DNA of 64,000 bases from Pseudomonas palmensis (GCF_017848315.1 NZ_JAFKEC010000021.1:1-64000); one strand, 5' to 3'; numbered from the stretch's first letter, positions 46,251 to 55,565 are shown. Notes: generated by a model not told the origin, from the letters alone. Numbers and translations are program-made.

Positions 46251-46489
46251 CTGGAAGTGTTGCCCCGTTGCAGGACAACCTGATACGAGTTCTAACCAAT
46301 GCAGGTCACAGTGTGAATGATCGTTTTGTCATAAGGACGTAACCTTTCCAAGGGTCAGGGGATAAGTAAAAAATTGCTTCAGCGGCGAAATGAAGGCAAA
46401 GCCAGCTATGATCAGGCTTTGCTCATGGCTCAGGTCAGAACGCCATCGTTGAGAATCACTTCCAACGCAGGGGCTCAAAACGACGAAGG
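46251..46489. other. Gene-free spacer between rmf and rlmKL
   Basis: Between the divergent rmf and rlmKL genes lie 540 bases without a credible coding sequence. The rmf leader fills the left part and rlmKL leader hairpins the right. The middle (about 46300-46490) is visibly less GC-rich than the surrounding genes, with A/T runs such as TAAAAAATT and CATAAAAAG, and must hold the rmf promoter and perhaps the rlmKL promoter. A TAGAAT at 46513-46518 is a possible -10 for rlmKL. A stationary-phase promoter for rmf is expected but I could not pin one down. Confidence 0.6.
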
Positions 46490-46528
46490 GTCATAAAAAG
46501 TCGCAGTTTTACTAGAATTTTTCATTCT

Positions 46529-46628
46529 GCCGGACGATCAAAGCCTTTTTACCCTGGGGTAAATGGCCGTTGTCCGGCGGCCCGGCGCCATGTCAGCGCC
46601 ATTCGAACGCCTGCTGGAAGGCGTTCGA
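46529..46628 (+). promoter_or_regulatory. Three-hairpin leader upstream of rlmKL
   Basis: Hairpin 1 spans 46529-46578: outer stem GCCGGAC/GTCCGGC, inner stems GCC/GGC and TTTACC/GGTAAA with a CTGG loop. Hairpin 2 spans 46584-46600: GGCGC/GCGCC. Hairpin 3 spans 46603-46628: a perfect 9-bp stem TCGAACGCC/GGCGTTCGA. Together they occupy most of the 160 bases before the start codon. No T-run follows any stem. This is likely a structured mRNA leader, possibly regulatory. Confidence 0.55.
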
Positions 46629-46689
46629 TCAAACAGCGAAGGGGCGATGCGCTTGCCTTTTCACCTATTGCTCAAGGCTTGGATTACTC

Positions 46690-48888
46690 ATGTCGGACCG
46701 TTTCGAACTCTATCTCACCTGCCCCAAGGGCCTGGAAGGCCTGCTTGCCGAAGAAGCCCGTGGGCTGGGCCTGGAGGATGTGCGAGAGCACACCTCGGCC
46801 ATTCGCGGCGAAGCCGACATGGAAACCGCCTATCGCCTGTGCCTCTGGTCGCGTCTGGGCAACCGCGTACTGCTGGTGCTCAAGCGCTTCAACATGAAGA
46901 ACGCCGATGACCTGTATGACGGGGTCAACGCCGTCGACTGGCAGGATCACCTGGAAGCCACTGGCAGCCTGGCCGTGGAGTTCAGCGGGCACGGCTCGGG
47001 CATCGACAACACCCACTTCGGCGCGCTCAAGGTCAAGGATGCCATCGTCGACAAGCTGCGCAACGCGACGGGCGAGCGGCCTTCGGTAGACAAGCTCAAC
47101 CCCGATCTGCGTGTGCACCTGCGCCTGGAACGCGGCGAGGCGATTCTGTCCCTGGACCTGTCCGGCCACAGCCTGCACCAGCGAGGCTACCGTCTGCAGC
47201 AGGGGGCTGCGCCACTGAAGGAAAACCTTGCCGCTGCCGTGCTGATCCGTGCTGGCTGGCCGCGTATTGCCGCCCAGGGCGGCGCGCTGGCCGACCCGAT
47301 GTGCGGTGTGGGTACCTTCCTGGTGGAGGCGGCGATGATTGCCGCCGATATCGCGCCGAACCTGCGCCGCGAGCGCTGGGGCTTCAGCGCCTGGCTGGGT
47401 CACGTGCCGGCGCTGTGGCGCAAGCTGCACGACGAGGCCAAGGCGCGCGCCGAAGCCGGGCTGGCACGTCCGCCGCTGTGGATCCGCGGCTACGAGGCCG
47501 ATCCGCGGCTGATCCAGCCAGGGCGCAACAATGTCGAGCGTGCGGGCCTGAGCGACTGGATCAAGATCTACCAGGGCGAAGTGGGCAGCTTCGAGCCGCG
47601 TCCCGACCAGAACCAGAAGGGCCTGGTAATCTGCAACCCGCCCTACGGTGAGCGTCTGGGTGATGAAGCCAGCCTGCTGTATCTCTACCAGAACCTGGGT
47701 GAACGCCTGCGCCAGGCCTGCCTGAACTGGGAGGCGGCGGTATTCACCGGCGCGCCCGATCTGGGCAAGCGCATGGGTATTCGCAGCCACAAGCAGTACG
47801 CCTTCTGGAACGGCGCGCTGCCGTGCAAGCTGCTGCTGATCAGGGTGCAGCCCGATCAGTTCGTCACCGGCGAGCGTCGTCAGCCAGAGCGCGAGCGGGG
47901 CAGCGAGCCGAGCGAGCCCGTGGTTTCAGTCGCCAGTGAGCCGGCGCGTCTGAGCGAAGGCGGGCAGATGTTCGCCAACCGCCTGCAGAAGAACCTCAAG
48001 CAGCTGGGCAAGTGGGCCAAGCGCGAGAACATAACCTGCTATCGCGTCTACGATGCCGACATGCCGGAATACGCGCTGGCCATCGACCTCTACCATGACT
48101 GGGTGCATGTTCAGGAGTACGCCGCGCCGCGTTCGATCGACCCGGAAAAAGCCCAGGCGCGTCTGTTCGATGCCCTGGCGGCGATCCCCCAGGCGCTGAA
48201 CATCGACCAGAGCCGCGTAGTGATCAAGCGGCGCGAGCGGCAATCCGGCACCAAGCAGTATGAGCGCCAGAGCAGCCAGGGGCAGTTCACCGAGGTAAGC
48301 GAAGGCGGCGTCAAGCTGCTGGTCAACCTGACCGACTACCTCGATACCGGGCTGTTCCTCGACCATCGCCCGATGCGCATGCGCATCCAGCGCGAGGCGG
48401 CCGGCAAACGCTTCCTAAACCTGTTCTGCTATACCGCCACGGCCAGCGTGCATGCGGCCAAGGGTGGCGCGCGCAGCACCACCAGTGTCGACCTGTCGAA
48501 AACCTACCTGGATTGGGCACGGCGCAACTTCTCGCTCAACGGCTTCTCGGACAAGAACCGCCTGGAGCAGGGCGACGTGATGGCGTGGCTGCAGGCCTGC
48601 CGCGAGGAGTACGAGCTGATCTTCATCGACCCGCCGACCTTCTCCAACTCCAAGCGCATGGAAGGGGTATTCGACGTGCAGCGTGACCATGTGGAGCTAC
48701 TTGACCTGGCCGTTGCGCGCCTGGCACCGGGTGGCGTGCTGTATTTCTCCAACAACTTCCGCAAGTTCCAGCTCGACGAACACCTGCAGGAGCGTTACGC
48801 GGTCGAGGAGATCACCGCCCAGACCCTGGACCCGGATTTCGCGCGCAACAGCAAGATCCACCGCGCATGGCGCATCCAGGCGCGCTGA
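46690..48888 (+). CDS. rlmKL: 23S rRNA (G2445-N2/G2069-N7) methyltransferase RlmKL
   Basis: RlmKL is a fused enzyme that methylates two guanines of 23S rRNA. The 732-residue protein has an N-terminal THUMP domain, then the RlmL half with SAM site LADPMCGVGTF at about 195 and catalytic NPPYGER near 317. The RlmK half follows, with NLFCYTATASVHAAKGG at about 575 and DPPTFSNSKRM near 645. ATG 46690 starts MSDRFELYLTCPKGLEGLLAEE, a typical N terminus. An upstream frame runs through the hairpin leader and is rejected. Confidence 0.96.
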   Translation: MSDRFELYLTCPKGLEGLLAEEARGLGLEDVREHTSAIRGEADMETAYRLCLWSRLGNRVLLVLKRFNMKNADDLYDGVNAVDWQDHLEATGSLAVEFSGHGSGIDNTHFGALKVKDAIVDKLRNATGERPSVDKLNPDLRVHLRLERGEAILSLDLSGHSLHQRGYRLQQGAAPLKENLAAAVLIRAGWPRIAAQGGALADPMCGVGTFLVEAAMIAADIAPNLRRERWGFSAWLGHVPALWRKLHDEAKARAEAGLARPPLWIRGYEADPRLIQPGRNNVERAGLSDWIKIYQGEVGSFEPRPDQNQKGLVICNPPYGERLGDEASLLYLYQNLGERLRQACLNWEAAVFTGAPDLGKRMGIRSHKQYAFWNGALPCKLLLIRVQPDQFVTGERRQPERERGSEPSEPVVSVASEPARLSEGGQMFANRLQKNLKQLGKWAKRENITCYRVYDADMPEYALAIDLYHDWVHVQEYAAPRSIDPEKAQARLFDALAAIPQALNIDQSRVVIKRRERQSGTKQYERQSSQGQFTEVSEGGVKLLVNLTDYLDTGLFLDHRPMRMRIQREAAGKRFLNLFCYTATASVHAAKGGARSTTSVDLSKTYLDWARRNFSLNGFSDKNRLEQGDVMAWLQACREEYELIFIDPPTFSNSKRMEGVFDVQRDHVELLDLAVARLAPGGVLYFSNNFRKFQLDEHLQERYAVEEITAQTLDPDFARNSKIHRAWRIQAR

Positions 48889-48919
48889 TGACGCGCAGGA
48901 TGTGATCAGGCGTGTGGGG

Positions 48920-48981
48920 GGTGGCTACCTTGCAGCCACCGCCTACATGCCCGGGTGGAGCCCTGAGCCCGGCTCAGGGTT
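48920..48981. terminator. Pair of hairpins between rlmKL and dacB
   Basis: GGTGGCT/AGCCACC (48920-48940) and CCCTGAGCC/GGCTCAGGG (48961-48979) lie between the convergent genes; the second includes the dacB stop codon. Neither has a clear T-run, so these are weak terminators or 3'-end stabilisers. Confidence 0.45.
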
Positions 48982-50437
48982 GCAGCGCTGCGGTACTGCT
49001 GTTGAGCTTTGGCTGGCGGTACAGGTCCAGCAGCACCTGGTCGAGCACTGCCGAGGCGCCCCAGGGTTTTGGGTCGTTGAGAATTGCCACCACCGCCCAG
49101 GTGTTGCCGTTGCTGTCGCGGCTGAAGCCGGCGATGGCACGCACCGTATTCAGGGTGCCGGTCTTGATGTGTGCTTCACCGGTCATGGCGGTGCGCTTGA
49201 GGCGCTTGCGCATGGTGCCGTCCATGCCGGTCAGCGGCATCGAACTGATGAATTCGGCAGCGTAGGGGCTCTTCCAGGCTGCCTGCAGCAGGGTGGCCAT
49301 TTCCCTGGCGCTGACACGCTCGGCACGCGACAGCCCTGAACCGTTCTCCATGACCAGATGCGGCGCGGTGATGCCTTTCTTCGCCAGCCACTGGCGCACC
49401 ACGCGCTGTGCGGCACGGGCATCGTCGCCGTCGGCATCGGTGCGGTACTGCGCGCCCAGGCTCAGGAACAGTTGCTGGGCCATGGTGTTGTTGCTGTATT
49501 TGTTGATGTCGCGGATCACCTCCACCAGGTCCGGGGAGAATGCGCGGGCCAGCAGGCGTGCACTCTTGGGAACTTCGGCAACCCGGTCAGCCCCCATGAT
49601 GCGCCCGCCCAGTTCGTTCCAGATGGCACGTACCGCGCCGGCGGCGTAGGTCTGGTGGTCGAGCAGTGCCAGGTAGGTCTGGGAGTTGCAACCGTCAGCC
49701 AACTGGCCGCTGACCACCACGCTGACGCCGTCGGCCTGGGTCACCGGGTTGTAGCGCACTTCACCCTTGCACTGGTTGCCCGGTACCGCCTTGACCTGGT
49801 TGTCGATGCGGATGCTGGCGATGGGCGGCTCTACCGATACCAGGACCTTGCCGCCATCGTTGCGTGCCACGAAGCGCAAGGCCTTGAGGTTGACCAGCAG
49901 GGAGTCGGGCTTGACCAGGAACGGCTTGTTTTCATCGCCGCCGTCGTCGTTGAACTGGGGAAGCTGGGGCTGCACGAAGTGGCTGCGGTCCAGCACCAGG
50001 TCGCCATTGATGGTCTGTACGCCGTTGGCGCGCAGGTCGCGCATCAGCAACCAGAGTTTTTCCATGTTCAGCTTGGGGTCGCCGCCGCCCTTGAGGTACA
50101 GGTTGCCGTTGAGGGTGCCGTTGCTCAGGGTGCCGTCGGTGTAGAACTCGGTTTTCCACTGGTGGGTCGGGCCGAGCATTTCCAGCGCGGCATAAGTGGT
50201 GACCAGTTTCATGGTCGAGGCCGGGTTGACCGACACATCGGCGTTGAACACCGTGGGTGTGCCCGGGCCATTGAGCGGCAGCATCACCAGCGACAGCGCG
50301 GAGCCGTCGAGCTTGTTGGTCTTGAGGGCCTGTTGCACCTTGGGCGAAAGGGTGGTGTTGACGGGGGCGGCGTGGGCCGGCATGGCCAGTGGCAGCAGCA
50401 GGCCGGCGAACAGCAGTGAACGTAGAGATGTGGTCAT
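48974..50437 (-). CDS. dacB: D-alanyl-D-alanine carboxypeptidase/endopeptidase (PBP4)
   Basis: DacB trims peptidoglycan peptides and cuts cross-links in the periplasm. The 487-residue protein has a signal peptide (1-23, ending PAHA) and the S13-family motifs: SxxK as Ser74-Thr-Met-Lys77, SxN in KYSNNTMAQ near 340, and KTG in HIKTGTLN near 440. The start was placed at ATG 50437 because residues upstream do not form part of a signal peptide. Inactivation of PBP4 induces AmpC in P. aeruginosa, so it also bears on beta-lactam sensing. Confidence 0.96.
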   Translation of the reverse strand: MTTSLRSLLFAGLLLPLAMPAHAAPVNTTLSPKVQQALKTNKLDGSALSLVMLPLNGPGTPTVFNADVSVNPASTMKLVTTYAALEMLGPTHQWKTEFYTDGTLSNGTLNGNLYLKGGGDPKLNMEKLWLLMRDLRANGVQTINGDLVLDRSHFVQPQLPQFNDDGGDENKPFLVKPDSLLVNLKALRFVARNDGGKVLVSVEPPIASIRIDNQVKAVPGNQCKGEVRYNPVTQADGVSVVVSGQLADGCNSQTYLALLDHQTYAAGAVRAIWNELGGRIMGADRVAEVPKSARLLARAFSPDLVEVIRDINKYSNNTMAQQLFLSLGAQYRTDADGDDARAAQRVVRQWLAKKGITAPHLVMENGSGLSRAERVSAREMATLLQAAWKSPYAAEFISSMPLTGMDGTMRKRLKRTAMTGEAHIKTGTLNTVRAIAGFSRDSNGNTWAVVAILNDPKPWGASAVLDQVLLDLYRQPKLNSSTAALQP

Positions 50438-50652
50438 TTGCACTGAAACCCTGCAGGCGAGGGGTGAAAAAAACCAGAGCGCAATAGGGTGACGGCCCCG
50501 GTATGGAAAAATATAGCGCGCATTATGCACCACGCATGCTGCCCATGTGCCTAACAATGCCTGTCAGTGCGGCGATTTTTCGGGTTTTATTCAGGCAGTT
50601 TCGCGGTGGAACTGGTAAAGTGCCGCGCGTTATTACTTAAGAGGATTGTTTC

Positions 50653-50997
50653 ATGGCGACCAACCGTTCCCGCCGTCTGCGTAAAAAACTGTGTGTAGAC
50701 GAGTTCCAGGAGCTGGGTTTCGAACTGAACCTGGAGTTCAAGGAAGACCTGTCCGACGAAGCCATTGACGCTTTCCTCGACGCCTTCCTGGATGAAGCCA
50801 TGGATGCCAACGGCCTGGACTACGTCGGCGGCGACGACTTCGGTTTGGTCTGCAAGGCAGATCGTGGCTCGGTCACCGAAGAGCAGCGTGCTGCAGTGCA
50901 GGCATGGCTCAAAGGCCGCAGCGAGCTGACCAAGATCGAAGTCAGCCCGTTGCTGGATGCCTGGTATCCGGAAAAGCCGGTCAACCCGGCTAGCTGA
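50653..50997 (+). CDS. yggL: YggL family protein (DUF469)
   Basis: The 114-residue protein begins with a basic segment (RSRRLRKKLCVDEFQELGF) and continues with a very acidic region (FKEDLSDEAIDAFLDAFLDEAMDANGLD). It matches the YggL family, recalled as a 50S ribosome-associated factor of unclear role. AAGAGG lies upstream of the ATG. It is monocistronic, with a hairpin downstream. Confidence 0.92.
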   Translation: MATNRSRRLRKKLCVDEFQELGFELNLEFKEDLSDEAIDAFLDAFLDEAMDANGLDYVGGDDFGLVCKADRGSVTEEQRAAVQAWLKGRSELTKIEVSPLLDAWYPEKPVNPAS

Positions 50998-51007
50998 TAC
51001 CTCGTCA

Positions 51008-51034
51008 AAGCGGCAGCCCTGGTGGCTGCCGCTT
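51008..51034. terminator. Hairpin between yggL and the sensor kinase gene
   Basis: A perfect 11-bp stem AAGCGGCAGCC/GGCTGCCGCTT with a five-base loop lies between the convergent genes. Only short T/A tracts flank it, so efficiency is uncertain. Confidence 0.65.
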
Positions 51035-51039
51035 GCGTT

Positions 51040-54000
51040 CTACCCCTGCATCGGCCCCGCTCCCGTGGGCTGCGACAGCGCCTCCAGCGTATCGCGCAAC
51101 GCCTGATCCACCTCGTTCATTGCCCTTAGCACCTGCCGTTTGCGTCGCCTGAGCACAGGTTCTGGCGCAGCGTCCTCGCACGCCGCTTCCAGCCGTTCGC
51201 AGGCCAGCATCAGCGCCTCGGACTGCACCATGCGCGCCACCCCCAGCACCTTGTGTGCAGCGTCCCTGAGTATTGCCGGCGAGCCGCGAGTATCGGCGTC
51301 GAGCAGCTGCTGACGGTCGATCGGGGCGCAACTGAGCAACTGTTCGAGCAGGCGGCGCAGTTCGCCTGGGTCGTTGCCGATGATCGGCCCCAGCCCCATC
51401 AGGTCGATCAGGGGCATGTCGCCACGGGCGCGGCCTGCCGACAGGGGAGCGTCGTTCAGGCGCTGGCTGAGTTCATGCAGGGTGATGGGTTTGAGCAGAC
51501 AGTCGTTCATGCCAGCGGCGTGGCAGCGATCACGCACTTCAGGTTGGGTGTTGGCGGTGTAGGCCAGGATGGTGCAGGGCGCGCGCCCGAGTATGCGCTC
51601 TTCCTCGCGTACGGCCTGGGCCAACTGGTAGCCGTCCATCTGCGGCATGTTGCAGTCCACGATCAACACGTCGAAAGGCTCCAGGCGCCATGCCTGCAGC
51701 GCACTCAGGCCGCTGTCGGCATTGGTGTGCTGCACGCCGAGAAAGTCCAGCTGCTGGCCCATCAGCAGCAGGTTGGCCGGGTGGTCGTCGACCACCAGCA
51801 CCTTCACCGCCGGCGCCGGCAAGGTCGGCTGGGGCACGGGGTCGGCGAGCTTCTCGCAGGCTGCCAGCCCCGTCAGCGGCATGCTGATCTTCACCTCGGT
51901 CCCGGTGCCCGGTTCGCTGTGCAGCGTCAGCTGGCCGCCCATCATGGCGCACAGGCTGCGGCTGATGACCAGGCCCAGGCCGGTGCCGCTGCGTGCCAGC
52001 GGGCTGTCGGGGGCGACCTGGGCGAAGGGCTGGAACAGGTACTGCTGGTCGGTCGCGCTGATGCCGATACCGCTGTCGCTGACCGAGAGCAGCAGTTGCA
52101 GGGTATCGGGCCCGGCCCCCGGTTGCAGGGCCAGGTCCACGCGTACCTGGCCCTGGTCGGTGAACTTGATCGCGTTGCTGACCAGGTTCGAGAGGATCTG
52201 CTTGAAGCGCAGCGGGTCGAGCAGCACGTCGCGGCAGGCGCTCTCGTCGATGACCAGGCTCAGGCTGAGGTCCTTCTGCCGGGCCAGGGCCTCGAACACC
52301 CGACCCACCGACTCCACCAGCTCACCCAGGTTGACGCGCTGGGGGCTCAGGCTCATGTGGCCGGACTCGATACGCGCGATGTCGAGGATATCGCCGATCA
52401 GCGACAGCAGGTCCCTGGCCGAGCTGTAGGCCACCTCGATGGCGGGACGGTCGAGGTGCCCGGCATCGGCGCGCTTGAGTGCCAGCTCGAGCATGCCGAT
52501 CACCGCGTTCATGGGGGTACGGATCTCGTGGCTCATGGTGGCCAGGAACTTGCTTTTTGCGCGGTTGGCGTTATCGGCCTGCTCCTTGGCCTGGCGCAGT
52601 TCCTGGATCAGCTGGCGGCGGTCGCTGATGTCCAGCCAGCCGCCGATGATGCCCTGTACCTCGCCCAGCGAGTCGCGGTACGGCAGTACCCAGTGGTAGA
52701 TGGTCAGCTCGCGGTTCTTCAGCATCATGGGGCGGTCGACGATCAATGGCAGGCCTTCGTTCATCACCTGCTGGTAGTCCGCCTGAAACTGACTGGCATT
52801 GTCGGCATCGGTGAGCGGCGCATCGTGGATGGACTTGCCCAGTACCTCTTCGGCGCGCGCCTCAACGGCCTGCAGGTAGCTGTCGTTGCAGCTCTTGAGC
52901 AGGCCTTGGCGGTCACGCACGTAGATCGGGTGCGGCGTGCCGTTGACCAGCGCCCGCATGAACTCGAGCTGGTCGCCCAGGGCGCGCTCGATCTGCTCGC
53001 GCTTCTTGATCTGGCGACGCATCCAGCCGTTCCAGGCCAGCGACAGGATCAGCAGCAGGCCAGTGCCCAGCACCAGTTGAATGATGAAGCGCTGGTGGCT
53101 TTGCCAGTAGGAGCTGGGTTCGCCGCTGAAATCGCGCCAGCGGCCATTGATTGCGCCCAGCTCCTGGGGCGGGATGCTAAGCAGGGCCTTGTCGAGGATA
53201 GAGGTCAGTTCGTCGGCGCCCTGGGCGGTGGCCATGGAGTAGGTCGCCGGCTCGTCGCCGATGTTGGCGCGGATGATCAGCTGCTTTTGGGTGGTGAGCC
53301 TGAAATTGGCATTGATCAGCGCGGTGACCATGCCGTCCACCTGGTGACGCGACAGCAGTTCGGCGGAGGCTGCGGGGCTTTCCGTTTCAACCAGCTCGAT
53401 GCCGCCATGGCGAATGCGCAGCCCGTCGTTGAGCGTACTGCCGCGGGTCACGGCCAGGCGCTTGCCATACAGCTGGCGCAGCGAGGCAGGTTCGTCCTCG
53501 CCCTTGCGCGTGACCAGCACGTAGGCGTTCTCCAGGTAGGGCCGGCTGATGTTCAGGGTGGCTTCGCGCTGTGTGCTGGGCGTGATGGTGGCGATGACGT
53601 CGGCGCGACCCTGGTGCAACTGGTCGATCATGTCGCTGATGCCGGCGCTGCGATGGATCTCGAAACGCAGGCCGGTGCGCAGACGGATCAGCTCGAGCAG
53701 GTCGGCAACGATACCTCGCAGGTTGTTGGCACTGTCGTAGAACGACAGCGGCGCGGCGTTTTCGTCCACCACCACACGCACCACCGGGTGTGCCGCCAGC
53801 CAGCGTTGTTCGCGTGGGGAAAGTTGCAGCTTGCGATCAGTCAGCAGCATGCCGTCGCCGATGCTCCAGCGCTGGAAGATACTGGTGCGCATGGCGCTGG
53901 TGACCGCATCCAGGGTGGTATTGACCAGCTCGAGCAGCAGCGGGTTGTCGGCTCGCAGGGCGAAGCTGAAGCCCACAGGCTCGTGTTTGCCGAAGTTCAC

Positions 54001-54705
54001 CATCTTGAGGTTTTTCAGGTAGCCCTGGTTGATCTGGTAATAGGTCGACAAGGCGTCCCCCAGGAACACGTCGGCCTGTTCGAAGGCCACCGCGTTGAGG
54101 GCATTGTGGTAGGAGCTGTAGGTCTGCACCGTGGCGTTGGGGTAGGTGGCGCGAACCTCGCTCAATGGCAGGTAATGGGCAACCACGCTCAGGCGCAGCC
54201 CCTTGAGGCCGTTGTCCAGTGCCCGGGTTTCATTTTCGCGGGTGACCAGCACCGGCAGGTCTTCGGCATAGGGGCGCGACAGGGCCACCTCGGGGAGGGC
54301 GGCATCGTAGCCATTGGCACTTCCCAGCAGGTCGATGTGCCCGTCTATCAGGGCTTGCAGGGCCTTGTCGCGGTTGGCGAAGCGCTTGACCCGAATGGGC
54401 CGGTTCAAGGTATTGCCGATCAGGCCGGCGTAGTCGGCGGTCAGGCCCTCGTAATCGCGGCCACTGGCGGTGATGTCGAACGGCGCGTAGTCCGGTGCCG
54501 AAGTGCCCAGTACCAGCACGTCATGCTTGTCGAGCCAGTCGGCCTGGGCCGGTGTGGGGGTTACAGCCATGGCCGCCAGGCCGCTGCGGCTGAGCAGCTC
54601 GTAGCTGCGCTCGCCGGGTTCGTTGGCGCAGAGCGAAGGGGCGAGGCAGGCCCCGGCGAACAGCAGGCAGAACAACAGAAGACGTTTGGCCATGCTCGCA
54701 CTCAT
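51040..54705 (-). CDS. Hybrid sensor histidine kinase with two solute-binding domains (RocS2-like)
   Basis: The 1221-residue protein has a signal sequence (1-27), two periplasmic type-3 solute-binding domains (about 60-285 and 305-530), one transmembrane helix (about 540-558), a PAS domain (about 580-695), a HisKA domain with phospho-acceptor His726 (SHEIRTP), HATPase boxes (LSNLVSNAIKF, DSGIGI, GTGLGL), a receiver with Asp1017, and an HPt domain with His1151 (AHKVLG). All relay residues are present. The layout and the place beside dgt and a LuxR-type regulator match P. aeruginosa RocS2. The solute sensed is unknown. It overlaps the regulator gene by four bases. Confidence 0.92.
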   Translation of the reverse strand: MSASMAKRLLLFCLLFAGACLAPSLCANEPGERSYELLSRSGLAAMAVTPTPAQADWLDKHDVLVLGTSAPDYAPFDITASGRDYEGLTADYAGLIGNTLNRPIRVKRFANRDKALQALIDGHIDLLGSANGYDAALPEVALSRPYAEDLPVLVTRENETRALDNGLKGLRLSVVAHYLPLSEVRATYPNATVQTYSSYHNALNAVAFEQADVFLGDALSTYYQINQGYLKNLKMVNFGKHEPVGFSFALRADNPLLLELVNTTLDAVTSAMRTSIFQRWSIGDGMLLTDRKLQLSPREQRWLAAHPVVRVVVDENAAPLSFYDSANNLRGIVADLLELIRLRTGLRFEIHRSAGISDMIDQLHQGRADVIATITPSTQREATLNISRPYLENAYVLVTRKGEDEPASLRQLYGKRLAVTRGSTLNDGLRIRHGGIELVETESPAASAELLSRHQVDGMVTALINANFRLTTQKQLIIRANIGDEPATYSMATAQGADELTSILDKALLSIPPQELGAINGRWRDFSGEPSSYWQSHQRFIIQLVLGTGLLLILSLAWNGWMRRQIKKREQIERALGDQLEFMRALVNGTPHPIYVRDRQGLLKSCNDSYLQAVEARAEEVLGKSIHDAPLTDADNASQFQADYQQVMNEGLPLIVDRPMMLKNRELTIYHWVLPYRDSLGEVQGIIGGWLDISDRRQLIQELRQAKEQADNANRAKSKFLATMSHEIRTPMNAVIGMLELALKRADAGHLDRPAIEVAYSSARDLLSLIGDILDIARIESGHMSLSPQRVNLGELVESVGRVFEALARQKDLSLSLVIDESACRDVLLDPLRFKQILSNLVSNAIKFTDQGQVRVDLALQPGAGPDTLQLLLSVSDSGIGISATDQQYLFQPFAQVAPDSPLARSGTGLGLVISRSLCAMMGGQLTLHSEPGTGTEVKISMPLTGLAACEKLADPVPQPTLPAPAVKVLVVDDHPANLLLMGQQLDFLGVQHTNADSGLSALQAWRLEPFDVLIVDCNMPQMDGYQLAQAVREEERILGRAPCTILAYTANTQPEVRDRCHAAGMNDCLLKPITLHELSQRLNDAPLSAGRARGDMPLIDLMGLGPIIGNDPGELRRLLEQLLSCAPIDRQQLLDADTRGSPAILRDAAHKVLGVARMVQSEALMLACERLEAACEDAAPEPVLRRRKRQVLRAMNEVDQALRDTLEALSQPTGAGPMQG

Positions 54706-55328
54706 ACCAGCGCGTTGCGTTTGGCCATCTCGATCAGTTCCACCAGCGAGTTGGCCTTGAGTTTCTGCATCAGGCGTTTTTTATAGGTGCTCACGGTTTT
54801 ATTGCTGAGAAACATGCCGGACGCAATTTCCTTGTTGCTCTTGCCCTGGGCAAACAGTTGCAGAACCATCAGTTCGCGATCATTGACGGTCTTGAACAGT
54901 TCCATCTCGCTGTCGCCGCTGTCCTGATGGCGAAGTGGGTTTATTGCCTGGCTGGGGAAATAGTTGTAACCGGAAAGTACCGCCTTGATGGCACTGAGCA
55001 ACTCGCTGAGGTCCTCCTGCTTGCATACATAACCGCAGGCCCCCGACAACATGCAGCGTGTTGCAAACAGTACGGGTGATTGCGCAGTCAGCACCAGAAC
55101 CTTCATCGGCACGGCCATGCTGTTGAAGCGCGACAGCACTTCCAGGCCATCCAGCTTGGGGATGCCGATGTCGAGGATGATCAGGTCGGGCACGGTTTCG
55201 CGGGTCATCTGCATGGCGTCCACGCCATTGTCGGATTCGCCGGTGACCCGATAACCCTCGTTCTCCAGCAACATGCGTACAGCCAGGCGAATGACGGGAT
55301 GATCGTCGACAATAAATACGGAGTGCAT
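54702..55328 (-). CDS. LuxR/NarL-type response regulator (RocA2-like)
   Basis: The 208-residue protein has a receiver domain with the acidic pair VDDHP at 7-11, phospho-acceptor Asp53 (IILDIGIPKLDG) and Lys in YVCKQEDL. A C-terminal LuxR helix-turn-helix follows (KSNKEIASGMFLSNKTVSTYKKRLMQKL). It is coupled to the downstream kinase gene. In P. aeruginosa the RocA2 regulator acts on fimbrial and efflux genes as I recall; the targets here are unknown. ATG 55328 has GGAAGG upstream, and the preceding eight codons are unlikely to be translated. Confidence 0.92.
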   Translation of the reverse strand: MHSVFIVDDHPVIRLAVRMLLENEGYRVTGESDNGVDAMQMTRETVPDLIILDIGIPKLDGLEVLSRFNSMAVPMKVLVLTAQSPVLFATRCMLSGACGYVCKQEDLSELLSAIKAVLSGYNYFPSQAINPLRHQDSGDSEMELFKTVNDRELMVLQLFAQGKSNKEIASGMFLSNKTVSTYKKRLMQKLKANSLVELIEMAKRNALV

Positions 55329-55497
55329 AATCACCTTCCAGGTAGGGGCCATAAAGAAGCCGCACCATAGCCCAGTTGGAAGGCGTGCACGTAAATAGAG
55401 TTGCGCTCAAACTTAATATGGGAAAATTCCTACAATAAGTTGGGCGCAAGGCTACAAATAGTTGATTTTCAAGCGCGCCATATCGTTTTGCGCACTA

Positions 55498-55552
55498 ATC
55501 AATACGGCTGCAATCGCCTACGTTACATACGTGGAAGTTGCAGCGTATTGAT
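55498..55552. other. Large imperfect palindrome between dgt and the response-regulator gene
   Basis: ATCAATACGGCTGCAA at 55498-55513 matches the complement of TTGCAGCGTATTGAT at 55538-55552, giving 15 paired bases with one bulged G. The 24-base centre also contains ACGT repeated on both sides (55520-55532). It lies 13 bases after the dgt stop codon and about 170 bp before the regulator gene, which is transcribed the same way. No T-run follows on either strand. Confidence 0.6.
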
Positions 55553-55565
55553 CGGGTCAACTGCA

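Noticed and set aside
51253-54786. Very long open frame antisense to the hybrid kinase gene
   Set aside because: The opposite strand has full domain content with every catalytic residue. The antisense translation is Gln/His/Val-rich low complexity, typical of high-GC shadow frames.
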